Assembly: GCA_002393555.1 (NCBI GenBank)
Contig: DGSP01000018.1
Location: forward strand, 2,481-30,482
Length of the DNA stretch: 28,002 nt
Direction of reading: 5' to 3'
Source: Prevotellaceae bacterium UBA4359
GTDB lineage: Bacteria; Bacteroidota; Bacteroidia; Bacteroidales; Bacteroidaceae
The notes beneath the pieces were generated by a model, which searched no databases, had not been told where the DNA came from, and was given only the letters and a program-made list of their open reading frames with translations. Below are positions 13,739 through 22,113 of the stretch, one piece after another. The translations under genes were made by a program, and so were the position numbers. Within the stretch, counting starts at the first letter, position 1; each line of letters begins with the position of its first letter.

Positions 13739-15019
13739 ATGGAAAGAGACAACGTAATTTTCTCTCTCATCGAGAAGGAGCATCAGCGCCAGTTGAAGGG
13801 CATCGAACTGATTGCATCGGAGAACTTCGTGAGCGACCAGGTGATGGAAGCCATGGGCAGTTACTGCACCAACAAGTATGCCGAGGGCTATCCCGGCCAT
13901 CGCTACTATGGCGGTTGCCAGGTGGTGGACGAGATTGAGCAGTTGGCCATCGACCGCGCTTGCCAACTCTTCGGCGCCGAATTTGCCAACGTGCAGCCCC
14001 ACTCTGGCGCACAGGCCAACGCTGCCGTGCTGCTGGCCGTGCTGAAGCCTGGCGACGTGTTCATGGGCCTGAACCTCGACCACGGCGGTCACCTCTCGCA
14101 TGGGTCTCTTGTCAACACTTCGGGCATCCTCTACAAGCCTGTGGGCTACAACCTGAACAAGGAGACTGGCCGTGTGGATTACGACGAGATGGAGGCCCTG
14201 GCCAAGGAACACAAGCCGAAACTCATCATCGGTGGCGGCTCTGCCTACAGCCGCGAATGGGACTATGCCCGCATGCGCCAGATTGCCGACGAGGTGGGCG
14301 CACTGCTGATGATTGACATGGCCCACCCTGCTGGCCTCATCGCTGCCGGCCTGCTGGAGAACCCCGTGAAATATGCTCACATCGTGACCACCACCACCCA
14401 CAAGACCCTGCGCGGTCCGCGTGGCGGCCTCATCCTCTTGGGCAAGGACTTCGACAACCCCTGGGGCTACACGACACCGAAGGGCGTGGTGAAGAAGATG
14501 TCGCAACTCATCAACTCGGCCGTCTTCCCTGGACAGCAGGGCGGCCCGCTGGAGCATGTCATCGCTGCCAAAGCCGTGGCTTTTGGCGAGGCGCTGAAGC
14601 CTGAGTTCAAGGAGTATCAGAAGCAGGTGCAGAAGAACGCAGCCGTGCTGGCCGACGAACTGACCAAGCGCGGTTTCGCCATCGTGAGCGGCGGCACAGA
14701 CAACCACTCCATGCTGGTTGACCTCCGCACGAAGTATCCCGACCTGACGGGTAAGGTGGCTGAGAATGCGCTGGTGGCTGCCGACATCACCATCAACAAG
14801 AACATGGTGCCGTTCGACACTCGCTCGGCCTTCCAGACTTCCGGCTTCCGTCTGGGCACACCGGCCATCACGACCCGTGGCGCCAAGGAGGACCTCATGG
14901 TGCAGATTGCCGCCTGGATTGAGGAAGTGCTCAACGACCCCGAGAACGAACAGGTCATCGCTAAGGTGCGCGGCGAAGTGAACGAGACCATGAAGGCTTA
15001 TCCACTTTTCGCTTGGTAA
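13739..15019 (+). CDS. glyA: Serine hydroxymethyltransferase
   Basis: This 426-residue PLP enzyme interconverts serine and glycine with tetrahydrofolate and 5,10-methylene-tetrahydrofolate, feeding one-carbon metabolism in the cytosol. Hallmarks are ELIASENF (23-30), the YAEGYPGHRYYGG substrate loop (47-59), DMAHPAGL (193-200) and the PLP lysine in VTTTTHKTLRGPRGG (K222). Length and both ends match the family. The gene is G+C rich with strong codon bias, as expected for a highly expressed core gene. It has its own promoter at 13655-13685, and 176 bases separate it from rlmN. Confidence 0.97.
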   Translation: MERDNVIFSLIEKEHQRQLKGIELIASENFVSDQVMEAMGSYCTNKYAEGYPGHRYYGGCQVVDEIEQLAIDRACQLFGAEFANVQPHSGAQANAAVLLAVLKPGDVFMGLNLDHGGHLSHGSLVNTSGILYKPVGYNLNKETGRVDYDEMEALAKEHKPKLIIGGGSAYSREWDYARMRQIADEVGALLMIDMAHPAGLIAAGLLENPVKYAHIVTTTTHKTLRGPRGGLILLGKDFDNPWGYTTPKGVVKKMSQLINSAVFPGQQGGPLEHVIAAKAVAFGEALKPEFKEYQKQVQKNAAVLADELTKRGFAIVSGGTDNHSMLVDLRTKYPDLTGKVAENALVAADITINKNMVPFDTRSAFQTSGFRLGTPAITTRGAKEDLMVQIAAWIEEVLNDPENEQVIAKVRGEVNETMKAYPLFAW

Positions 15020-15035
15020 CATGTAGTTTTCCAAC

Positions 15036-15180
15036 AACGAATTGAACGAATTTAGCGAATTTTCATCCAGAATGCACCGTTGGTGCGACGAATGAATCGA
15101 ATGCCATTCGTTTTTATTCGTTGCCGCTTGCGGCATTCACTCATTAGCCTTAGTGGAAATACAAATTCGTTCAATTCGTT
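15036..15180. repeat. 18-bp perfect inverted repeat between glyA and rlmN
   Basis: AACGAATTGAACGAATTT (15036-15053) and its exact reverse complement (15163-15180) enclose 109 bases. Further ATTCG/CGAAT words and two small hairpins (GCACC/GGTGC at 15076-15088, TGCCGC/GCGGCA at 15122-15135) lie inside. It may fold as one branched structure in the glyA 3' end/rlmN leader and could limit read-through. Similar ATTCGTT-rich intergenic elements are, as far as I recall, frequent in Bacteroidales genomes. Confidence 0.7.
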
Positions 15181-15195
15181 TCATTCGTTGTTAAA

Positions 15196-16230
15196 ATGAC
15201 CCAATCACCCCTGTTAGGTATGACATTGGAAGAGTTGCAGGACGTGTGCCTGCAACTCTCTATGCCTAAATTCACGGCTAAGCAGATGGCGCAGTGGATT
15301 TACGGCAAGCATGTAGCCAGCATCGACGAAATGACCAACCTCTCGAAGGCAAACCGCGAGAAGTTGGATTCGTTGTTTACAGTGGGGTGCATGCCGCCAG
15401 TGGAGACCAAGCGGAGCAAGGACGGCACAGTGAAGCACCTCTTCCCCACCGAGAGCGGCCAGTTTGTGGAGACCGTCTATATCCCCGAAGGCGACCGCGC
15501 CACGCTGTGTGTGAGTTGCCAGGTGGGATGCAAGATGAACTGCCTCTTCTGCCAGACAGGCAAGCAGGGATGGCAGGGCGACCTGACGGCGACGGACATC
15601 CTGAACCAAATCTACATGACCGACAGGCTCGTGGCCGAGGAGGGCAAGACACCGCTGACCAACATCGTCTTCATGGGCCAGGGCGAGCCACTCGACAACT
15701 GGGACAACGTGCTGAAATCGACACAGATTCTCACCGCCGACTATGGCTGGGCGTGGAGTCCCCGGCGCATCACCATCTCGACAGTGGGGCTGAAAAAGAC
15801 CCTGCGCCGACTGCTCGACGAGTGTGAGTGCCACGTGGCCGTGTCGCTCCATTCGCCCATCCACGAGCAACGCCTCCACCTCATGCCCGCCGAACGGCAG
15901 ATGCCCATAGCCGACATCGTGGCCCTGCTCCGCGAGTATGACTGGAGCCACCAGCGGCGCATCACATTTGAATACACCATGTTCGGCGGCACCAACGACT
16001 CGACGCTGCATGCGAAGGAACTGACCCGACTGCTGCGCGAACTCTCCTGCCGCGTCAACCTCATCCGCTGGCATCGGGTGCCCGATGTGCCGCTGCAGGA
16101 GGTGGAGACAGAGACGATGGAACACTTCCGCGACTACCTCTGCAACCACGGCATACCCACCACCATCCGCGCCTCGCGAGGACAAGACATCGAGGCTGCC
16201 TGCGGATTGCTAAAATCACAACTACGATGA
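15196..16230 (+). CDS. rlmN: Dual-specificity 23S rRNA/tRNA adenine-C2 methyltransferase (radical SAM)
   Basis: This 344-residue radical-SAM enzyme methylates C2 of A2503 in 23S rRNA and A37 of some tRNAs. The iron-sulfur ligands are in CQVGCKMNCLFCQTG (C112, C116, C119). GQGEPLDN is the SAM-binding GxGE-type motif, and the C-terminal Cys in EAACGLL is the conserved methyl-relay cysteine. Length is normal. A start at the next ATG (15220, MTLEELQ) is possible but would shorten the N-terminus. The stop overlaps the next start as ATGA (16227-16230), so it heads the tightly packed downstream series. Confidence 0.96.
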   Translation: MTQSPLLGMTLEELQDVCLQLSMPKFTAKQMAQWIYGKHVASIDEMTNLSKANREKLDSLFTVGCMPPVETKRSKDGTVKHLFPTESGQFVETVYIPEGDRATLCVSCQVGCKMNCLFCQTGKQGWQGDLTATDILNQIYMTDRLVAEEGKTPLTNIVFMGQGEPLDNWDNVLKSTQILTADYGWAWSPRRITISTVGLKKTLRRLLDECECHVAVSLHSPIHEQRLHLMPAERQMPIADIVALLREYDWSHQRRITFEYTMFGGTNDSTLHAKELTRLLRELSCRVNLIRWHRVPDVPLQEVETETMEHFRDYLCNHGIPTTIRASRGQDIEAACGLLKSQLR

Positions 16231-17279
16231 AAACATACAAGTTCATAGCCTTATTCTTGGCCGCCATGTGCCTGCTGAGCGCATGTGGCGACCAGACAAG
16301 AAACGGCCGGCACCGCCGCAGCGGAAGCCTGCTCACCCCCGTCTCGTCGGGCAATCCCTACGAGGTGATGGTGGTGGCCGACGACAGCGTGTGGACGGGC
16401 TATGCTGGCAGAGCCATTCAGGCCATTCTGGACAAACCACTGAGAGGTCTGCCGCAAGACGAGCCACAGTTCCACAAGAGCCACATCGAGGAGAAACACT
16501 TCGACCACATCACCAACCTCTTCCGCAACATCTTCCACATCAAGATTGGTCCTGAATACTCCCATGCGAAGATGACGGTGGACAGGGATGTACACTCCAC
16601 CCCGCAACTCATCATGACGCTCCATGCACCCAATCAGGTGGAGGCATCCATCTACATCACCGAACACACCAAGGGCATCGAGAGCCTCATCACCAGCGAG
16701 GAAATCAACCGCGAGGCCAACGACCTCTACTTTGAACACAACGTGAAGTTTGCCAAAGCGGTGAAGGAGATGTTCGACTGCGAGTTCTACATCCCCGTCG
16801 ATATCAAGAAGTTGAAGATAGGAGAAGACTTCATCTGGGCCAGCGACGACGGCCTGTCCTCCATCCAGAACATCTGCATCTACTCCCTGCCCTACGTGAG
16901 CGAGAAGATGTTCACAAAGAAACCCTACATCGCCCTGCGCGACACCATCATGAAGCGCAACATCCCGGGCGGACACCCCGGACAGTGGATGCAGACGAAC
17001 CCCGAGTTCGTGTGGACCAAAAACATCAACGTGGCCGGCCAGTATGCCATGGAGGCGCGCGGCCTTTGGGAGATGCGCGGCGATGCCATGGGCGGCCCCT
17101 TCATCAGCCACTCGCGCATCGACGCCAAGAACGGACGCGTCATCGTGGTGGAAGGCTTTGTCTATGCCCCCGACAAGATGAAGCGCACGATGCTGCGCCG
17201 CCTGGAGGCCGCACTCTACACGCTGGAGACACCCGACATGGAGAAAGCGGAGAGTTCGGAGAAAGAAAAAGAGAATTAA
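16227..17279 (+). CDS. DUF4837-family lipoprotein
   Basis: This 350-residue protein begins with a lipoprotein signal (MKTYKFIALFLAAMCLLSAC, Cys20), so it is probably anchored in the outer membrane facing the periplasm. The body, from NPYEVMVVADDSVW to GRVIVVEGFVYAPDKMKRT, matches my memory of DUF4837, a Bacteroidota family without known function. The C-terminal tail is Glu/Lys rich. It overlaps rlmN by 4 bases and is followed after 27 bases by the pdxA homologue. Co-transcription with an RNA-modification enzyme is common in core Bacteroidota operons and does not by itself define a role. Confidence 0.8.
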   Translation: MKTYKFIALFLAAMCLLSACGDQTRNGRHRRSGSLLTPVSSGNPYEVMVVADDSVWTGYAGRAIQAILDKPLRGLPQDEPQFHKSHIEEKHFDHITNLFRNIFHIKIGPEYSHAKMTVDRDVHSTPQLIMTLHAPNQVEASIYITEHTKGIESLITSEEINREANDLYFEHNVKFAKAVKEMFDCEFYIPVDIKKLKIGEDFIWASDDGLSSIQNICIYSLPYVSEKMFTKKPYIALRDTIMKRNIPGGHPGQWMQTNPEFVWTKNINVAGQYAMEARGLWEMRGDAMGGPFISHSRIDAKNGRVIVVEGFVYAPDKMKRTMLRRLEAALYTLETPDMEKAESSEKEKEN

Positions 17280-17306
17280 GTGATTGACACATAAATACGT
17301 TCATCA

Positions 17307-18392
17307 ATGGAAAAGATTAAGATAGGCATCACCCAAGGTGACATCAACGGTATCGGCTACGAACTGATACTGAACACATTTGAGGAAGAGGAAATGCTCT
17401 CCCTCTGCACCCCCGTGATTTACGGCTCACCCAAAGCGGCCACCTTTCACCGCAAGACGCTGGGCAACGCAACCGCTTTCCAAGTGGTGGAATCGGCCGA
17501 TGCAGCCAAGGAGGGACAACTCAATATGGTGAACTGCTTCGGCGAGGAAGAACTGAAGATTGAGATGGGAAAGGCAACCGAGGAAGCAGGCAAGGCAGCA
17601 CTCGTCTCGCTGGAGGCAGCACTCGGCGACCTGAAGGAAGGAAAGATTGACGCACTGGTCACTTCGCCGCTCAACAACGCAACCATCAAGATGGCCGAAG
17701 GAGAGCCATTCAAAGGCCAGACAGAGTTCATCCAAAACATGCTGGGCGAAGGGAAGAAGGCTCTCAAACTTTTCATCAGCAACAACTTACGCATTGCTTT
17801 AGTCACCGACAACATCCCCGTGGCTGAAGTAGCCTCACACATCAACCGCGACGAACTGGCCGAGCGTCTTGTCACGCTGCACAACACGCTGAAGCGCGAC
17901 TTCTTCATCGACAATCCACGCATCGCCGTGTTGGCCCTCAACCCCCATGCCGACGGCAAAGAGGAGCAGGAAGTCATCTCGCCCGTCATCGACGAACTCT
18001 TCAAGCGCGGAGTGCGCTGCATGGGTCCCTACGCAACCGAGTCATTCTTCAGCGCAGGCAATCAGAACCACTTCGATGCCATCTTGGCAATGTTCTACGA
18101 CCAGGGAGTGTCGGCCTTCAAGGCCCTCTCGCTCAACGAGGGAGTGAACTACACCGCCGGCATGCCCGTCATCCGCACCGCTCCTGCCATCGGCGTTTGC
18201 TACAACTTGGCTGGCAAGAGCATGGTTGAAGACGAGCAGCCTTTCCGCCAGGCCATCTACACCGCCATCGACGTTGTCAGAAACCGCATCCGCTTCGACA
18301 AGGAACGCACAAATCCTCTTCAGAAACAATATGTGGCCAAGCGCGACGACTCCGACAAACTGAAACTGGACCAAGTGACTGAAGACGAGTAA
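17307..18392 (+). CDS. pdxA: PdxA-family protein with altered active site
   Basis: This 361-residue protein aligns along its length with 4-hydroxythreonine-4-phosphate dehydrogenase, the NAD(P)-dependent enzyme of pyridoxal-phosphate synthesis. Preserved segments include ITQGDINGIGYELIL (8-22), VTSPLNNATI, the NPH motif (H214), NHFDAILAM and FKALSLNEGVNYTAGMPVIRT. However, expected catalytic residues are replaced. The GHTEF histidine is Q138. The T-H-[LI]-P histidine is N169 (TDNIP). The [YH]HDQG histidine is Y264 (FYDQG). The TSPxHGTA segment is TAPAIGVC (291-298). The loop after NPH is shortened. From the E. coli enzyme, metal is held by three histidines (166, 211 and 267), of which only the H211 equivalent remains. 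The frame is intact and the codon use matches its neighbours, so this is a maintained gene; it may have lost the original activity or gained a different one. Confidence 0.85.
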   Translation: MEKIKIGITQGDINGIGYELILNTFEEEEMLSLCTPVIYGSPKAATFHRKTLGNATAFQVVESADAAKEGQLNMVNCFGEEELKIEMGKATEEAGKAALVSLEAALGDLKEGKIDALVTSPLNNATIKMAEGEPFKGQTEFIQNMLGEGKKALKLFISNNLRIALVTDNIPVAEVASHINRDELAERLVTLHNTLKRDFFIDNPRIAVLALNPHADGKEEQEVISPVIDELFKRGVRCMGPYATESFFSAGNQNHFDAILAMFYDQGVSAFKALSLNEGVNYTAGMPVIRTAPAIGVCYNLAGKSMVEDEQPFRQAIYTAIDVVRNRIRFDKERTNPLQKQYVAKRDDSDKLKLDQVTEDE

Positions 18393-18433
18393 CCAGCCAG
18401 CCCACGCGCTCGGTGTTTTTGCCTTCTGGTGAG

Positions 18434-19471
18434 ATGAAGAACAGAACACGAAACATATTCTTCGCTTTCGGACTCATCGCAGTCATCGTGATGCTGTTCA
18501 CGTTCAAGGTGTCGTTTGCCCAACTCTGGGCCGACATCTGCCATGCAGGCTATTGGCTCATCGCCATCTTCGGCCTATGGGTGGTGCTCTATGCCATGAA
18601 CGCGTGGACGTGGCGCATCATCATCCGTGGTTCCGGCGACTGCCCCATCCCTTTCTGGAAGATTCTGAAACTCACCATCACAGGCTTTGCCCTCAACTAT
18701 GCCACACCGGCAGGACTGATGGGCGGCGAGCCATACAAGATTCTGGAACTGAAACCCTACATCGGCGCCCAGCGAGCCACCTCCAGCGTGTTGCTCTTTG
18801 CCATGATGCACATCTTCGCCCACTTCTGGTTCTGGACCAGCAGCATTGCCGTCTATGGAGTGCTGGCAGCACTTGGCCTCCTGCCCTTCGATGTCGGCAT
18901 GGGCATCGTGCTCGGCTTCATGCTCTGCTTTTGTTCAGCAGGCATCTACCTCTTCATCCGGGGCTACAAGAACGGCATGGTGGTCAAGGTCATTCGTTTC
19001 TTGAGCCACATTCCGGGGCTGAAGAATTGGTCGCGGACATTTGCGGAGAGCCATCGGGAAGACTTGCAGAAGATAGACCGCCAAATCTCAGAACTTCAGT
19101 CGCAGAACAAACGCAGTTTCTATGCCAGTTTCTTTCTCGAACTGATAGGGCGCATCCTGCAGAGTTTAGAAATCTACTTCATGCTACTGCTCTTCGATGC
19201 AGGCACAGGAGGCGGACTCACCTTCGTCTATGCCTACCTCATCCTCTCCTTCACCAGTCTCTTTGCCAACTTGCTCTTTTTCATGCCCCTGCAGTTGGGT
19301 GGCCGCGAAGGAGGCTTTGCCATGTCTGTGGCCCAAATGGGCATGACGGCCAGCGTCGGCATGTTTGTCAGCATCATTTGCCGGGTGCGCGAACTCTTCT
19401 GGACGGCTATCGGACTGTTGCTCATGAAAGTGGGAAACAACACTCCCCAACTTCCACCTTCTAATTCCTAA
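18434..19471 (+). CDS. Flippase-like integral membrane protein (LPG-synthase TM family)
   Basis: This 345-residue hydrophobic protein resembles PF03706/UPF0104, the transmembrane part of lysylphosphatidylglycerol synthase/flippases. About seven to eight membrane segments are visible (for example IFFAFGLIAVIVMLFTF, YWLIAIFGLWVVLYAM, VGMGIVLGFMLCFCSAGIYLFI, FVYAYLILSFTSLFANLLFFM). The conserved family stretch NYATPAGLMGGEPYK (around 95-110) and PLQLGGREGGFAMS are present. No soluble amino-acid transferase domain follows, so it is the flippase-like part alone. I chose the ATG at 18434 over a GTG at 18413. It lies 41 bases after the pdxA homologue and 19 bases before the ATP-grasp gene, and may move a lipid or lipid-linked product made by its neighbours. 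Confidence 0.8.
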   Translation: MKNRTRNIFFAFGLIAVIVMLFTFKVSFAQLWADICHAGYWLIAIFGLWVVLYAMNAWTWRIIIRGSGDCPIPFWKILKLTITGFALNYATPAGLMGGEPYKILELKPYIGAQRATSSVLLFAMMHIFAHFWFWTSSIAVYGVLAALGLLPFDVGMGIVLGFMLCFCSAGIYLFIRGYKNGMVVKVIRFLSHIPGLKNWSRTFAESHREDLQKIDRQISELQSQNKRSFYASFFLELIGRILQSLEIYFMLLLFDAGTGGGLTFVYAYLILSFTSLFANLLFFMPLQLGGREGGFAMSVAQMGMTASVGMFVSIICRVRELFWTAIGLLLMKVGNNTPQLPPSNS

Positions 19472-19490
19472 CTCCCAATTTTTTACTTCA

Positions 19491-20342
19491 ATGAATATAC
19501 TTGGAATCAGCAGAGGACTCACCTACTCCCCCAACATGGCAGGCAACGATGCGGCCATCTTCACGGCTGTGGTTGATGCCCTGCGAGCGGAGGGACACAC
19601 GGTGGCGACCATCCACGAGAACCAAATGGTGGGCTTCGACTATTCGCCCTACGAACGTGTGTTCACCATGGCGCGCGACATCTTTTCGCTCGTCATGCTG
19701 GAGAAAGAGACCGACGTGGCGACCCAGCAGAAGTTCATCAATAGCATTGACGGCATCCTGACCGCCACCAACAAGGCGGCTGTGGCCACCGACCTGCTTG
19801 AGGCCGGCATTCCCCAGCCCGACTTTCTCGTGGGCGAACGGCGCGACCTCCTCTACTGCTCGGCTCCGAGCAAGGACGACATCGCGGCTCCCGTGTGGCT
19901 GAAGAACTGCGATGGCAGTGCCACCGTGGCCGAAGACACCGTGTTCTGTCGCACCAAAAAAGAGTTCGACCGAGCCTTCAGCCAAATGGAAAAGCGCGAC
20001 GTGAACCTCTGGATGGCGCAACTGCACCAGCCAGGCGACCTCGTGAAGTTCTACGGAGTGGAAGGCACCGACTTCTTCCGTTGGAACTATGCCAGCCAAG
20101 GCCACTCCAAGTTTGGCCTCGAAGCAGTGAACGGCCAGGAGCAAGGCTTTCCCTTCGATGCCCGGCGCATCAAGCACTATGCCGACCTCATTGCAAAGAA
20201 ACTCAACGTCCCCATCTATGGCGGCGATGTCATCATCGGCGAGGACGGGCAGTTCTGGTTCATCGACTTCAACGACTTTCCCAGTTTCTCCTCCTGCAGC
20301 GAAGAAGCCGCCCAAGCCATCGCCCAAAGAATCACACTATGA
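19491..20342 (+). CDS. ATP-grasp-fold protein of unknown substrate
   Basis: This 283-residue protein has the layout of a small ATP-grasp ligase. The N-terminal region (to ~95) carries an SPNMAGNDAAIF loop. A central segment, VWLKNCDGSATVAED, would match the ATP-binding lysine/glycine-rich part. The C-terminal IYGGDVIIGEDGQFWFIDFNDFPSF would supply the metal ligands (D and N of IDFND). ATP-grasp enzymes join a carboxylate to an amine or thiol through an acyl phosphate. Substrates cannot be read from sequence. The stop overlaps the start of the CDP-alcohol transferase gene (ATGA at 20339-20342), linking the two functionally. Confidence 0.7.
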   Translation: MNILGISRGLTYSPNMAGNDAAIFTAVVDALRAEGHTVATIHENQMVGFDYSPYERVFTMARDIFSLVMLEKETDVATQQKFINSIDGILTATNKAAVATDLLEAGIPQPDFLVGERRDLLYCSAPSKDDIAAPVWLKNCDGSATVAEDTVFCRTKKEFDRAFSQMEKRDVNLWMAQLHQPGDLVKFYGVEGTDFFRWNYASQGHSKFGLEAVNGQEQGFPFDARRIKHYADLIAKKLNVPIYGGDVIIGEDGQFWFIDFNDFPSFSSCSEEAAQAIAQRITL

Positions 20343-21334
20343 GCAACGAAAAACTTCAACAGACCTTCAAGTCGGGCGACACCGAAGAGTGGCTCGATGT
20401 GGTGTGGACACGCCCCATCGGCTACCAGTGGGCACGATTCTTCAATGCCCTCAACATCCACCCCAACACCGTCACCATCCTCTCAATGCTCATCGGAGTG
20501 GCCTCGGCCTATTTCTTCTGCTCGGGCAGTTACCGCACAGAAGGCACCGAGGGACTCCTCATGAACATCATCGGTGTGCTGCTGCTTGCGTGGGCCAACT
20601 TCTATGACAGTGCCGACGGACAGTTGGCCCGCATGACAGGCAAGAAGACACAACTTGGACGCATTCTTGACGGTGCAGCAGGCGATGTGTGGTTCTTCTG
20701 CCTCTACCATGCGCTGACCCTCCGTTTCTTTTTCCATCACGACCTCGAATTTCAGTGGTTAGGCATAGAAAACAACGAACGAAACACCCTCATCGCCACC
20801 TTGGCCGTCTATGCCCTATCATGGTTCTCTGGAATCGTGTGCCACGCCCGCCAGTGCGGCCTCTCCGACTACTACCGCCAGATTCACCTCTTCTTCCTGA
20901 AAGGCAAGGCTGGCAGCGAACTCGACAACTCCACTCAGCAAAAGCAAATCTACCAGGACACGCCATGGAAGGGGAACTTCATCTACAAACTCTTCCTGCT
21001 CTCCTACATCAACTACACGCGCAGCCAGGAGAAACAAACCCCTCATTTTCAGCAACTCAAGCAAACACTCAAGAAGAAGTATGGCGACACGGAGAACATT
21101 CCACAGTCGTTCCGCGACGAGTTCCGCCGCCTCAGCCTCCCCATGATGAAGTGGGCCAACATCCTCACCTTCAACACCCGCGCCATCACCCTCTACCTCT
21201 CCTTCCTGCTCGACCTCCCCTGGCTCTACCTGCTCATGGAGACGACCGTCTTCACCTGGCTCTACCTCCACATGCGCCACACCCACGAAGGCTTTTGCAA
21301 AGAACTCAATCGTAAATTGTACCAGACCCGATGA
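20339..21334 (+). CDS. CDP-alcohol phosphatidyltransferase family membrane enzyme
   Basis: This 331-residue membrane protein has the CDP-alcohol phosphotransferase signature DSADGQLARMTGKKTQLG (90-107, with D90, D93, G94, A97, R98 and G107) followed by RILDGAAGD (D111, D116). The enzyme class transfers a phospho-alcohol or phosphatidyl group from a CDP-linked donor to an acceptor at the cytoplasmic face of the inner membrane. In the classic motif the last Asp comes four residues after the third; here that position is Gly115 and an Asp follows at 116, which may be a subfamily trait. Membrane segments are visible near 43-62, 73-90, 145-165 and 280-320. The 100-residue soluble insert (about 170-270) is longer than in PgsA-type enzymes. 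It overlaps both neighbours by 4 bases. Confidence 0.85.
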   Translation: MSNEKLQQTFKSGDTEEWLDVVWTRPIGYQWARFFNALNIHPNTVTILSMLIGVASAYFFCSGSYRTEGTEGLLMNIIGVLLLAWANFYDSADGQLARMTGKKTQLGRILDGAAGDVWFFCLYHALTLRFFFHHDLEFQWLGIENNERNTLIATLAVYALSWFSGIVCHARQCGLSDYYRQIHLFFLKGKAGSELDNSTQQKQIYQDTPWKGNFIYKLFLLSYINYTRSQEKQTPHFQQLKQTLKKKYGDTENIPQSFRDEFRRLSLPMMKWANILTFNTRAITLYLSFLLDLPWLYLLMETTVFTWLYLHMRHTHEGFCKELNRKLYQTR

Positions 21335-22113
21335 TTCAAGCCATCATATTCGACTACGGAGGCACCCTCGACACGAATGCCCTGCACTGGAGCGAAGTGC
21401 TCTGGCAAGGCTATCAGCACACCGACATCCCTGTGGCGAAAGAGGACTTCCGCCAGAGTTATGTATCCGCCGAGCGCGCCCTGGCCAAGCATCCCTACAT
21501 TCAGCCCCACCACAACTTTCTCGACCTCCTGCGCATCAAGTGCGACATCGAGACGCGCGACCTGACGGAGCGGGGCATCTGGCACACCGACGAACCCACC
21601 CGAAAACAGAAGAGCGACGCGGTGGCGCAGTTCTGCTACGAGTACGTGCTTCGGGTCCTCACAGCCAGCCGTCCCGTCCTCGCCGAGTTGGCCACGAAAT
21701 ATCCGCTGGTGCTGGTCAGCAACTTCTATGGCAACATCGACACCATCCTGGCCGATTTCCATCTGCAATACTTCAGCCGCATCATCGAGAGTGCCGTGGT
21801 AGGTGTGCGCAAACCCGACCCACAGATTTTCCAGTTGGGAGTCGATGCCCTCAGAGCCGTGACACACAAAACGGCACGAGAACTGCCAGCCGAGGACATC
21901 CTCGTGGTGGGCGACAGTTACAGCAAAGACATCGTTCCGGCCCACTCCATTGGCTGCCAGACGGTGTGGCTCCGAGGCATCGGATGGGGCGACGAAAAGG
22001 TGGACGAAACGGTGCCGACACACATCATATCGCACATCTCCCTATTGCCCGGCATCATCAACGCCACCACCGCAACCGAGGCAACGCCGACAAATCATAC
22101 TGAAACAGCATGA
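21331..22113 (+). CDS. HAD-superfamily hydrolase (probable phosphatase)
   Basis: This 260-residue protein has HAD motif I as FDYGGTLD (nucleophile D8; the usual second Asp is Gly10, a known variant), motif II as LVLVSNFYGN (Ser), motif III lysine in VRKPDPQIF, and motif IV as VVGDSYSKDI. A helical cap lies between motif I and II (~15-110). HAD proteins of this type dephosphorylate small phosphorylated compounds. Loss of the second motif-I Asp may lower or change catalysis. The C-terminal ~25 residues (INATTATEATPTNHTETA) look disordered. Overlaps on both sides (ATGA at 21331-21334 and 22110-22113) tie it to the CDP-alcohol transferase; a role in removing a head-group phosphate is plausible but inferred. 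Confidence 0.85.
   Translation: MIQAIIFDYGGTLDTNALHWSEVLWQGYQHTDIPVAKEDFRQSYVSAERALAKHPYIQPHHNFLDLLRIKCDIETRDLTERGIWHTDEPTRKQKSDAVAQFCYEYVLRVLTASRPVLAELATKYPLVLVSNFYGNIDTILADFHLQYFSRIIESAVVGVRKPDPQIFQLGVDALRAVTHKTARELPAEDILVVGDSYSKDIVPAHSIGCQTVWLRGIGWGDEKVDETVPTHIISHISLLPGIINATTATEATPTNHTETA

Noticed and set aside
13727..15136. A 469-codon open frame on the minus strand opposite glyA
   Set aside because: Same reason: a codon-bias shadow of a highly expressed gene.
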